Source: an uncultured Massilia sp. (lineage in GTDB: Bacteria > Pseudomonadota > Gammaproteobacteria > Burkholderiales > Burkholderiaceae_D). From it: a stretch of DNA of 64,000 bases. The stretch is from the NCBI RefSeq assembly GCF_913773735.1, contig NZ_CAJYEB010000002.1, positions 124,001-188,000 of the forward strand, given 5' to 3'. How positions within the stretch are numbered: the stretch's first letter is position 1; every line of letters starts with the position of its first letter. Shown here in pieces: positions 56,312-64,000 of the stretch. The notes below the pieces were generated by a model, which saw nothing but the letters and a program-made list of their open reading frames with translations, did no database searches and was not told the origin of the DNA. Made by a program: the position numbers and the translations under genes.

Positions 56312-57022
56312 ATGCGTATTTTACTAGCCGAGGATGATAGCGTACTGGCGGACGGCCTGACGCGCTCCTTGCGCCAGTCCGGCTACGCCATCGACTGCGT
56401 GAAGAACGGCCAGGACGCCGACACCGCCCTGTCGACGCAGGAGTTCGACCTCCTGATCCTCGACCTCGGCCTGCCGCGCCTGCCCGGCCTCGACGTGCTG
56501 CGCCGCCTGCGCGCGCGCGGCTCGCTGCTGCCGGTGCTGATCCTCACCGCCGCCGACTCCATCGAGCAGCGCGTGAACGGCCTGGACGCCGGCGCCGACG
56601 ACTACATGCCCAAGCCCTTCGCGCTGTCCGAGCTGGAGGCGCGGGTACGCGCGCTGACGCGGCGCGGCCAGGGCGGCGGCTCGACCGTCATCCGCCACGG
56701 CCCGCTGGTGTACGACCAGGTCGGCCGCAGCGCCACCATCAACGACCAGATGCTGGAACTGTCGGCGCGCGAGCTGGGCCTGCTGGAAATCCTGCTGGCG
56801 CGCACCGGCCGCCTGGTCTCCAAGGAACAGCTGGTCGACCACCTGTGCGAATGGGGCGAAGAGGTGTCGAACAACGCCATCGAGGTCTACGTGCACCGCC
56901 TGCGCAAGAAGATCGAGACCGGCGGCATCCGCATCGCCACTGTGCGCGGCCTCGGCTACTGCCTGGAACGCTATGCCGACAGCGCGCGCAAGATGGCGCA
57001 GGCCGGCGGCGAAGGCAAGTGA
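56312..57022 (+). CDS. OmpR-family response regulator (QseB/TctD-like)
   Basis: A 236-aa two-component regulator. Receiver domain residues about 1-118 with acidic pocket E7/D8/D9, phospho-acceptor D51 in LLILDLGLPRLPG, and K in YMPKPF. The C-terminal winged helix has LELSARELGLLEILL and EVYVHRLRKKI then TVRGLGY. It is divergent from recA and its stop overlaps the kinase start (GTGA), so they are cotranscribed and coupled. It probably controls the downstream DUF4212/symporter pair. Confidence 0.93.
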   Translation: MRILLAEDDSVLADGLTRSLRQSGYAIDCVKNGQDADTALSTQEFDLLILDLGLPRLPGLDVLRRLRARGSLLPVLILTAADSIEQRVNGLDAGADDYMPKPFALSELEARVRALTRRGQGGGSTVIRHGPLVYDQVGRSATINDQMLELSARELGLLEILLARTGRLVSKEQLVDHLCEWGEEVSNNAIEVYVHRLRKKIETGGIRIATVRGLGYCLERYADSARKMAQAGGEGK

Positions 57023-58569
57023 AGCGCGGCGACGCCGGCGCCATCGACCGGCTGCCGGCGCCGGCGGACGCCCTGTACGTCCCGCCCCGCACCGAGCCCG
57101 AGGAAAGCATCCAGCACTCGCTGTTCGGCGAGATCCTCGACTGGATGCTGGCCCCGCTGCTGCTGCTGTGGCCGATGAGCATCGCCATCACCTACCTGGT
57201 GGCCAAGTCGATCGCCAACCAGCCGTTCGACCATGCGCTGGAAGACAGCGTCACCGTGCTGGCCCAGCAGGTCAAGGAAGTCGATGGCCGGGTCGTCACG
57301 CGGCTGCCCGGCACCGCGCGCGACTTCCTGCGCGCCGACGACGTCGACAGCGTGTATTTCCAGGTCAGCGGCCCGCGCGGCGAGGTCGTCGACGGCGACC
57401 GCGACCTGCCCCAGCCGCCGCCCGAGGACGCCGAGCGCAGCGGGCGCGTGCACTTCCGCAACGAGAGCCTGCACGGCACGGCCGTGCGCGTCGCCTATGC
57501 CTGGGTCAACCTGCGCCCGCTGGCCGAACCGAAGGCCGGGCCGCCGCTGGCGCTGGTGCAGGTGGCGGAGACGCTGGACAAGCGCGCCCAGCTCGCCAAC
57601 GCCATCATCAAGGGCGTGATCCTGCCCCAGTTCATCATCCTGCCCGTGATCCTGGCCCTGGTCTGGTTCGCCCTGTCGCGCGGGCTGTCGCCGCTGGCCC
57701 AGCTGCAGGAGCGCATCCGCGCCCGCCCGCCCGACGACCTGTCACCGATCGACTCGCGCCAGGTGCCGGAAGAGATCTCGCCGCTGGTCGGCTCGCTCAA
57801 CGACATGCTGGCGCGCCTGGCCCATACCATCGACGCCCAGAAGCGCTTCATCGCCGACGCCGCGCACCAGATGAAGACGCCGCTGGCCGGCATGCGCATG
57901 CAGTCGGAACTGGCGCTGCGCCAGGTCGACCCGGACGAGATCCACCGCTCGCTGGAACAGCTGGCCAAGAGTTCGGAGTCGGCCACGCGCCTGGTCAACC
58001 AGCTGCTGGCGCTGGCGCGCGCGGAAAACCAGCCGCATGCCGGCCTGGCCCTGGGGCCGCTCGACCTGGGCCGGCTCGCGCGCGACGTCGTGCTCGACTG
58101 GGTGCCGGCCTCGTTCGCCCACGAGATCGACCTCGGCTACGAAGCCCCGGATGCCGATGGCGACGGCGACGGCGAGGAAGCCGCCATCGAGATCGCCGGC
58201 AACCCGATGATGCTGCGCGAGCTGCTGTCGAACCTGATCGACAACGCGCTGCGCTACACGCTGCCGGGCGGCAGCGTCACCGTGCGCGTGCGCGCCGCCG
58301 ACGGGCGCGCCATGCTGGAGGTCGAGGACACCGGTCCCGGCATTGCCCCGGCCGAGCGCGCGCGCGTGTTCGAGCGCTTCTACCGCATCCTCGGCTCGAG
58401 TGTGTCCGGCTCCGGCCTGGGGCTGGCGATCGTGCGCGAGATCGCCGTCCAGCACGGCGCCGACATCGGCGTCTTCGACAACCCGCGCAGCACCAGCAAG
58501 ACCTTCCCGGGCAGCCTGTTCCGGCTGACCTTCCCGCCACCCGCCACGCCAGAACCCGATGCCGATTGA
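57019..58569 (+). CDS. TctE/QseC-like sensor histidine kinase
   Basis: A 516-aa inner-membrane kinase. TM1 is about residues 42-63. A periplasmic 2CSK_N-type sensor domain follows (about 70-190), then TM2 near 198-218, HAMP, the H-box with H283 in ADAAHQMKTPLAG, N-box NLIDNALRYT and G-box VEDTGPGIAPAERARVFERF with SGSGLGLAIVREI. The GTG start at 57019 overlaps the regulator stop by 4 nt. Its signal is probably the solute carried by the downstream symporter; tricarboxylate sensing is an alternative from the TctE likeness. Confidence 0.9.
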   Translation: MKRGDAGAIDRLPAPADALYVPPRTEPEESIQHSLFGEILDWMLAPLLLLWPMSIAITYLVAKSIANQPFDHALEDSVTVLAQQVKEVDGRVVTRLPGTARDFLRADDVDSVYFQVSGPRGEVVDGDRDLPQPPPEDAERSGRVHFRNESLHGTAVRVAYAWVNLRPLAEPKAGPPLALVQVAETLDKRAQLANAIIKGVILPQFIILPVILALVWFALSRGLSPLAQLQERIRARPPDDLSPIDSRQVPEEISPLVGSLNDMLARLAHTIDAQKRFIADAAHQMKTPLAGMRMQSELALRQVDPDEIHRSLEQLAKSSESATRLVNQLLALARAENQPHAGLALGPLDLGRLARDVVLDWVPASFAHEIDLGYEAPDADGDGDGEEAAIEIAGNPMMLRELLSNLIDNALRYTLPGGSVTVRVRAADGRAMLEVEDTGPGIAPAERARVFERFYRILGSSVSGSGLGLAIVREIAVQHGADIGVFDNPRSTSKTFPGSLFRLTFPPPATPEPDAD

Positions 58570-58897
58570 CGCCGCCCCCTCCTCCGTTCCCGATCCCGCT
58601 GCCGGCACGCCGGCCGGCGCCGAGCGCCGCGCGCGCATCGTCGCCGCGCGCGCGCGCCACTGGGCCAAGGCGCGCCGGCTGGTCGGGTGGCTGCTGGCGC
58701 TGTGGCTGGCCACCAGCTTCTGCACCGTGTTCTTCGCGCGCGACCTGGCGCACCTGTCGGTGTTCGGCTGGCCGCTGTCGTTCTACCTGGCGGCCCAGGG
58801 CGCCTCGCTGACCTACCTGGCGATCATCGGCGCCTATGCCTGGCGCATGCGCGTGCTCGACCGCGCCTTCGCGCGCCAGCTCGGGGACGAGGCGTGA
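58559..58897 (+). CDS. DUF4212 small membrane subunit of a sodium/solute symporter
   Basis: A 112-aa membrane protein with an N-terminal disordered/basic segment and two transmembrane helices (about residues 41-62 and 72-95). DUF4212 proteins always accompany the VC_2705-type sodium:solute symporter encoded next. Its start lies 11 nt inside the kinase gene and its stop overlaps the symporter start (GTGA), so all three are coupled. It may stabilise or target the symporter. Confidence 0.9.
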   Translation: MPIDAAPSSVPDPAAGTPAGAERRARIVAARARHWAKARRLVGWLLALWLATSFCTVFFARDLAHLSVFGWPLSFYLAAQGASLTYLAIIGAYAWRMRVLDRAFARQLGDEA

Positions 58898-61002
58898 ACG
58901 GCGCCACGCCCAAGGCGGCCAAAGCGGACGCCAAGGCGGACGCGAAGGCCGGCACGCGCCGCTACTTCCGGCGCCTGTCGCGCTACTACCTGTGGTTCAC
59001 GCTGTGCTTCGGCATGTTCCTGGCGGCGCTGGGCATCCTCGAAAAGGAGGGCATGCCGCGCCAGTGGATCGGCCACCTGTACATGTTCGCCACCATCGTG
59101 CTGTACGCCACCATCGGCGTGGTCGCGCGCACGTCGAACGTGTCCGAGTACTACGTGGCCGGGCGGCGCGTGCCCGCGCTGTTCAACGGCATGGCCACCG
59201 CCGCCGACTGGATCTCGGCGGCCAGCTTCATCAGCCTGGCCGGCACGCTCTACCTGCACGGCTTCGACGCCCTCGCCTACGTGATGGGCTGGACCGGCGG
59301 CTACTGCCTGGTGGCCCTCCTGATCGCGCCGCACCTGCGCCGCTTCGCCCAGTACACGGTGCCCGACTTCCTGGCGGTGCGCTACGGCGGCGCCCCGGAC
59401 GGCAACGACCGGCGCGGCAAGCAGGTGCGCGCCCTGTCGGTGGCCGCCACCATCGTGGTCTCGTTCACCTACGTCGTCGCGCAGATCTACGCGGTGGGCC
59501 TGATCACCTCGCGCTTCACCGGCGTCGACTTCTCGGTCGGCATCTTCCTGGGCCTGGCCAGCATCCTGTTCTGTTCCTTCCTGGGCGGGATGCGCGCCAT
59601 CACCTGGACGCAGGTGGCGCAGTACATCATCATCCTGGTCGCCTTCCTGATCCCGACCATGTGGCTGTCGATGAAATTCGCCGGCAATCCGGTGCCGCAG
59701 GTGGCCTACGGTTCCGTGCTGCCGAAGCTGGCCCTGCGCGAAGCCGAGCTGGCGATCGATCCCAAGGAAGAGGAGGTGCGCGCGCGCTTTCGCGCCCGCG
59801 CCGACGACTACGGCAGGCGCCTGGCCGGCCTGCCGCAATCGTGGGAAGCCGGCAAGGTCGAGGCGCAGCGGCGCCTGGACGCGGCGCGCGGCCGCAACGC
59901 CTCGCTGGGCGAGATCCGCGCCGCCGAGCGCGAGCTGATGGACTACCCGCGCAATGCCGACGAGGCGGCGCGCGCGTGGGCCGAGCTGCGCAGCGCCAAC
60001 CTGCAGCGCGCCCGTCCGCCCGAGCCGCACACCGAACCCTTCCCCGGCGACACGCGCGAGGAGTCCGACATCCGCCGCAACAACTTCCTGGCGCTGGTGT
60101 TCTGCCTGATGTTCGGCACCGCCGCCCTGCCGCACATCCTGATGCGCGCCTACACCACGCCCTCGGTGCACGAGACGCGCGTGTCGGTGTTCTGGACGCT
60201 GTTCTTCATCCTGCTGATCTACCTGACGATGCCGGCGCTGGCGGTGCTGGCCAAGTACGACATCTACACGGCGCTGGTGGGCAGCGACTACGCCTCGCTG
60301 CCGAGCTGGGTGGCCTACTGGTCGAACGTGGACAAGGCCAATCCCCTGATCAGCATCGTCGACATCAATGGCGACGGCGTCGTGCAGCTGGCCGAGATCG
60401 CGATCGATGGCGACGTGCTGACGCTGGCCACGCCGGAGATCGGCGGCCTGCCCTACGTGATTTCGGGCCTGGTGGCGGCGGGCGGCCTGGCGGCGGCGCT
60501 GTCGACGGCCGACGGCCTGCTGCTGGCGATCTCGAACGCGCTGTCGCACGACATCTATTTCAAGATCGTCGACCCGGGCGCCTCGACGCAGAAGCGGGTG
60601 ACGATCTCCAAGCTGCTGCTGCTGGCGGTGGCGTTCATCGCGGCCTACGCGGCCTCGCAGAAGCCGGCCGACATCCTGTCGCTGGTGGGCGCGGCGTTCT
60701 CGCTGGCGGGGTCGACGATGTTCCCGGCGCTGGTGGCCGGCGTGTTCTGGAAGCGCGCCAACTACCCGGGCGCGGTGGCGGGCATGGTCGCGGGCTTCGT
60801 GGTGTGCCTGTACTACATGCTGCACGCGAACCCGATCCTGGGCGGCAGCGCGGACGCGGCGTGGTTCCACATCGCGCCGATCTCGGCGGGGGTGTTCGGG
60901 GTGCCGGCGGGGGCGGCCGTGCTGGCGGTCGTGAGCCTGCTGACGACGCCGCCGCCGGCGGCGAGCGCGGGACTGGTCGATCACGTGCGGGCGCCGGAAT
61001 AA
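58894..61002 (+). CDS. VC_2705-type sodium:solute symporter (acetate/short-chain carboxylate type)
   Basis: A 702-aa permease of the solute:sodium symporter family with about 13 transmembrane helices. Typical SSS segments are ISAASFISLAGTLYLHGFDAL, FLAVRYGG, SVAATIVVSFTYVVAQIYAVG and YVISGLVAAGGLAAALSTADG. A roughly 100-residue charged helical cytoplasmic insertion (residues about 290-390) and a complete EF-hand-like loop (D490 to E501, DINGDGVVQLAE) are notable. The GTG start at 58894 overlaps the DUF4212 stop. Acetate or another carboxylate is the likely substrate; the family is actP-like. Confidence 0.92.
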   Translation: MNGATPKAAKADAKADAKAGTRRYFRRLSRYYLWFTLCFGMFLAALGILEKEGMPRQWIGHLYMFATIVLYATIGVVARTSNVSEYYVAGRRVPALFNGMATAADWISAASFISLAGTLYLHGFDALAYVMGWTGGYCLVALLIAPHLRRFAQYTVPDFLAVRYGGAPDGNDRRGKQVRALSVAATIVVSFTYVVAQIYAVGLITSRFTGVDFSVGIFLGLASILFCSFLGGMRAITWTQVAQYIIILVAFLIPTMWLSMKFAGNPVPQVAYGSVLPKLALREAELAIDPKEEEVRARFRARADDYGRRLAGLPQSWEAGKVEAQRRLDAARGRNASLGEIRAAERELMDYPRNADEAARAWAELRSANLQRARPPEPHTEPFPGDTREESDIRRNNFLALVFCLMFGTAALPHILMRAYTTPSVHETRVSVFWTLFFILLIYLTMPALAVLAKYDIYTALVGSDYASLPSWVAYWSNVDKANPLISIVDINGDGVVQLAEIAIDGDVLTLATPEIGGLPYVISGLVAAGGLAAALSTADGLLLAISNALSHDIYFKIVDPGASTQKRVTISKLLLLAVAFIAAYAASQKPADILSLVGAAFSLAGSTMFPALVAGVFWKRANYPGAVAGMVAGFVVCLYYMLHANPILGGSADAAWFHIAPISAGVFGVPAGAAVLAVVSLLTTPPPAASAGLVDHVRAPE

Positions 61003-61020
61003 AACCGTCACCGCAAAAAA

Positions 61021-61110
61021 CCGTCGCCCCGGCGCAGGCCGGGGCCCAATGTGCACGCGGTTCGACGGCGCCTGCATGCATTGGGCCCCGGCCTTGCGCC
61101 GGGGCGACGG
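61021..61110. repeat. REP-like inverted repeat pair between convergent symporter and purM
   Basis: Arms of about 31 and 32 nt (61021-61051 and 61079-61110) are reverse complements except for one inserted base. Each contains CCCCGGC...GCCGGGG-type stems and a CCCAATG/CATTGGG end. It has no coding capacity and lies between two convergent stops. Confidence 0.82.
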
Positions 61111-61122
61111 CGTGACGCTAAC

Positions 61123-62166
<1,044 letters not shown>

Positions 62167-62342
62167 GGTATTTGGCAGCGGAGGCGGTAAAATAGAAGGC
62201 GGTTGATCAATTGAACACGCTCGCGACGCTGCCGCCAACGGCCAACTGGTCAATCCGTTATTTTATCAAAACGGCCCGCTCCGACGCCGTTTTCACCGCC
62301 ATAACAATAAAACCAGGATTTTTTTGACGTGAGAACCGCGCG

Positions 62343-63038
62343 ATGAAACAGCTGGTGCTCGATTTAGGCGCCGAGCCGGCGTACAGCCTCGACACCTTCC
62401 AGATAGGCGAGAATGCCGAAATGGCGCACCTGATGCACCAGTTCGCGCAGCGCGCCTCGCGCGAGCATTTCTGCTACCTGTGGGGGGAAACGGGCGCCGG
62501 CAAGACGCACCTGCTGCAGGGCCTGGCCGCGACCGACGGCGCGCGCTACATCGCGCCCGGCGCCGGCGCCGCCGCATTCACGTACGCGCCGGACACCAGC
62601 CTCTACCTCGTCGACGACATCGACCAGCTCTCGCCGCCGCGCCAGATCGACGCCTTCGCGCTGTTCAACCAGGTGCGCGAGCACGGCGCCTACATGGTCT
62701 GCACGGGACCGGTGCCGCCGGCCGTGCTGCCGGTGCGCGAAGACCTGCGCACGCGCATGGGCTGGGGCCTGGTCTACCAGGTGCACGGCCTGTCGGACGA
62801 CCAGAAGATCGACGTCCTCACCCAGGCGGCCGAAGCGCGCGGTTTGACGCTGTCGGCCAGCGTGTTACCCTACCTGCTGTCCCATTTCAAGCGCGACATG
62901 CGCTCCCTGTCGACCATGCTGGATGCGCTCGACCAGTATTCGCTCGAGACCCAGCGCCCGGTCACGGTCCCTTTGCTGCGCGATTTGTTGCTCCAGGGAA
63001 ATCAAAGCGCTACGCCACACAACGAAACCAAAGAATGA
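62343..63038 (+). CDS. hda: DnaA-homologous regulatory inactivator Hda
   Basis: AAA+ protein that, with the DNA-loaded sliding clamp, stimulates hydrolysis of DnaA-ATP to prevent reinitiation. The 231-aa chain starts MKQLVLDLGAEPAYSLDTF with the clamp-binding QLVLDL motif at residues 3-8. Walker A is GETGAGKTHLLQ, Walker B-type SLYLVDDIDQL, and arginine-finger/sensor segments include RMGWGLVYQVHGLSDDQK and the C-terminal KRDMRSLSTMLDALDQYSLE. Its stop overlaps the HAD gene start (ATGA). Confidence 0.95.
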   Translation: MKQLVLDLGAEPAYSLDTFQIGENAEMAHLMHQFAQRASREHFCYLWGETGAGKTHLLQGLAATDGARYIAPGAGAAAFTYAPDTSLYLVDDIDQLSPPRQIDAFALFNQVREHGAYMVCTGPVPPAVLPVREDLRTRMGWGLVYQVHGLSDDQKIDVLTQAAEARGLTLSASVLPYLLSHFKRDMRSLSTMLDALDQYSLETQRPVTVPLLRDLLLQGNQSATPHNETKE

Positions 63039-63709
63039 AGAACCTCGCGCTGTTTGACCTCGACCACACCCTGCTGCCGATCGATTCCGATCACGAGTGG
63101 GGCGAGTTCCTGGTCCGCCAGGGCGTCGTGGATGCCGACGCATACCAGCGCCGCAACGACGCCTTTTTTGCCCAGTACCAGGCCGGCAAGCTCGACCCGG
63201 TCGAATACCTCGAATTCGCGCTCGGCACGCTGGCCGGCTTCGCCCCGGCCGCCCTGCGCGACCTGCACGGCCAGTACCTGCGCGACGTGATCGCGCCGGC
63301 CATCCGCCCCACCGCCCGCGCGCTGCTCAGGCAGCACCAGGACGCCGGCGACCTGGTGGCGATCATCACCGCCACCAATGCCTGGCTGACCGCGCCGATC
63401 GCCCGGCTGCTCGACGTCGAGCACCTGATCGCCGCCCGGCCGGAGCTGGACGCCGGCGGCCATCCGACCGGCCGCCTGGACGGCCTGCCGTCCCACGGCC
63501 CCAACAAGGTCACCCACATGCACGCCTGGCTGGAGGGCCTGGGCCGGCAGTTCGACAGCTTCGAGCGCAGCTACTTCTACAGCGATTCGCACAACGATAT
63601 CCCGCTGCTGTCGGTCGTCTCGCATCCGGTGGCGACCAACCCGAGCGCCACGCTCCGCCAACACGCAACCGCCAACGGCTGGCCCTTACTGCATCTGTTC
63701 AATGATTAA
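63035..63709 (+). CDS. HAD-family phosphatase (HAD-IB, SerB-like)
   Basis: A 224-aa phosphohydrolase. Motif I DLDHTLLPIDSD (nucleophile Asp), motif II TATNAW, motif III lysine in GPNKVTHMHAWL, motif IV YSDSHNDIPLL are all present. The cap is of the HAD-IB type. The family includes phosphoserine and histidinol-type phosphatases; the substrate here is not known. The start overlaps the hda stop and the end overlaps pcnB's start, so hda-HAD-pcnB form one coupled operon. Confidence 0.9.
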   Translation: MKNLALFDLDHTLLPIDSDHEWGEFLVRQGVVDADAYQRRNDAFFAQYQAGKLDPVEYLEFALGTLAGFAPAALRDLHGQYLRDVIAPAIRPTARALLRQHQDAGDLVAIITATNAWLTAPIARLLDVEHLIAARPELDAGGHPTGRLDGLPSHGPNKVTHMHAWLEGLGRQFDSFERSYFYSDSHNDIPLLSVVSHPVATNPSATLRQHATANGWPLLHLFND

Positions 63710-64000
63710 AAAATTCATCCGTAAAATCCTTGGCGTGAAAGACGAGCGCGACCCCACCGAACCGGTGATCCTCGGCCCGGACGAGCACGGCATCGACCCG
63801 AAGCTGCTGTCGTCCAACGCCATCCGCGTCACCCAGACCCTGCAGGAAGCGGGCTTCAAGGCCTTCGTCGTCGGCGGCGCGGTGCGCGACCTGCTGCTGG
63901 GCGTGAAGCCCAAGGACTTCGACATCGCCACCGACGCCACGCCGGAAGAAGTCAAGAAGCTGTTCCGGCGCGCCTTCATCATCGGCCGCCGCTTCCAGAT
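63702..64000 (+). CDS. pcnB: Polynucleotide adenylyltransferase (poly(A) polymerase I), 5' part
   Basis: The first 99 codons of pcnB, truncated by the window edge. Poly(A) polymerase adds 3' A-tails to RNAs and helps turnover. The ATG at 63702 overlaps the HAD stop by 8 nt. The N-terminus is MIKKFIRKILG and the class II nucleotidyltransferase signature FVVGGAVRDLLLGVKPKDFDIA is visible with ATPEEVKKLFRRAFIIGRRF starting the next element. A CCA-adding enzyme is the alternative, but the basic N-terminus and position after hda/HAD favour pcnB. Confidence 0.92.
   Translation, partial: MIKKFIRKILGVKDERDPTEPVILGPDEHGIDPKLLSSNAIRVTQTLQEAGFKAFVVGGAVRDLLLGVKPKDFDIATDATPEEVKKLFRRAFIIGRRFQ

Overview
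The window is chromosomal DNA from a high-GC betaproteobacterium. Protein sequences, gene order and repeat types fit the Oxalobacteraceae, most likely Massilia or a close relative. This assignment is inferred from recognised families and remembered synteny, not from a database search. Several blocks are classic Burkholderiales housekeeping clusters: pgk-pyk-fba-purC-purE-purK-tsaC, the recA-recX-DUF2889-sucC-sucD-pilA-ligase block with a divergent two-component/symporter operon, and purM next to hda-HAD-pcnB. I see no rRNA, tRNA, CRISPR array, prophage or insertion sequence.

Layout. 1-8.7 kb: maeB, an AhpD-like/AraC divergent pair, a small sugar or polyol module (ROK repressor, SemiSWEET, mannitol-type dehydrogenase) with a palindromic operator between the divergent genes, and thiL. 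8.7-15.3 kb: a CHASE8 hybrid histidine kinase translationally coupled to a REC-PAS-GGDEF-EAL-REC c-di-GMP regulator, then pncC and a secreted phosphoesterase. 15.3-16.7 kb: an SmtB-type ArsR sensor and a CDF metal exporter, with an operator at the start codon. 16.8-24.4 kb: cysK, FKBP, tcdA, an in-frame hemerythrin-PdxH fusion, cfa, msrA, a flavin reductase and gcdH. 24.4-28.2 kb: OmpW and two secreted or lipoprotein esterases. 28.4-37.4 kb: tsaC, purK/E/C, fba, pyk, pgk and azlDC. 37.6-42.1 kb: a zinc-finger protein, a YheT-type hydrolase, a conserved unknown, an M48 protease, moaC and a phasin-like protein. 42.5-49 kb: a chemoreceptor, a DUF4214 protein, an S9 peptidase and a PilZ protein. 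49-51.3 kb: a Wzy/PilO-type ligase and a type IV pilin with a sigma-54 promoter. 51.3-56.2 kb: sucDC, DUF2889, recX and recA with a LexA box. 56.3-61 kb: a response regulator, a TctE-like kinase and a DUF4212/VC_2705 sodium symporter pair. 61.1-64 kb: purM, hda, a HAD phosphatase and the 5' part of pcnB.

How it works together. Most of the window is core metabolism (lower glycolysis, purine synthesis, TCA, cofactors) and DNA maintenance. Accessory functions cluster as signalling and surface biology: c-di-GMP turnover and a PilZ receptor, a chemoreceptor, and a type IV pilin with a probable glycosylation ligase.

The points most worth attention are the hemerythrin-PdxH fusion, the SmtB-like regulator with its operator, the sigma-54 pilA promoter with phased TGTC sites, the pilin ending in serine beside a ligase gene, and a family of GTAGGGTG hairpin repeats. 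These repeats sit mostly between convergent genes, and two copies show a compensatory base change that preserves the stem.
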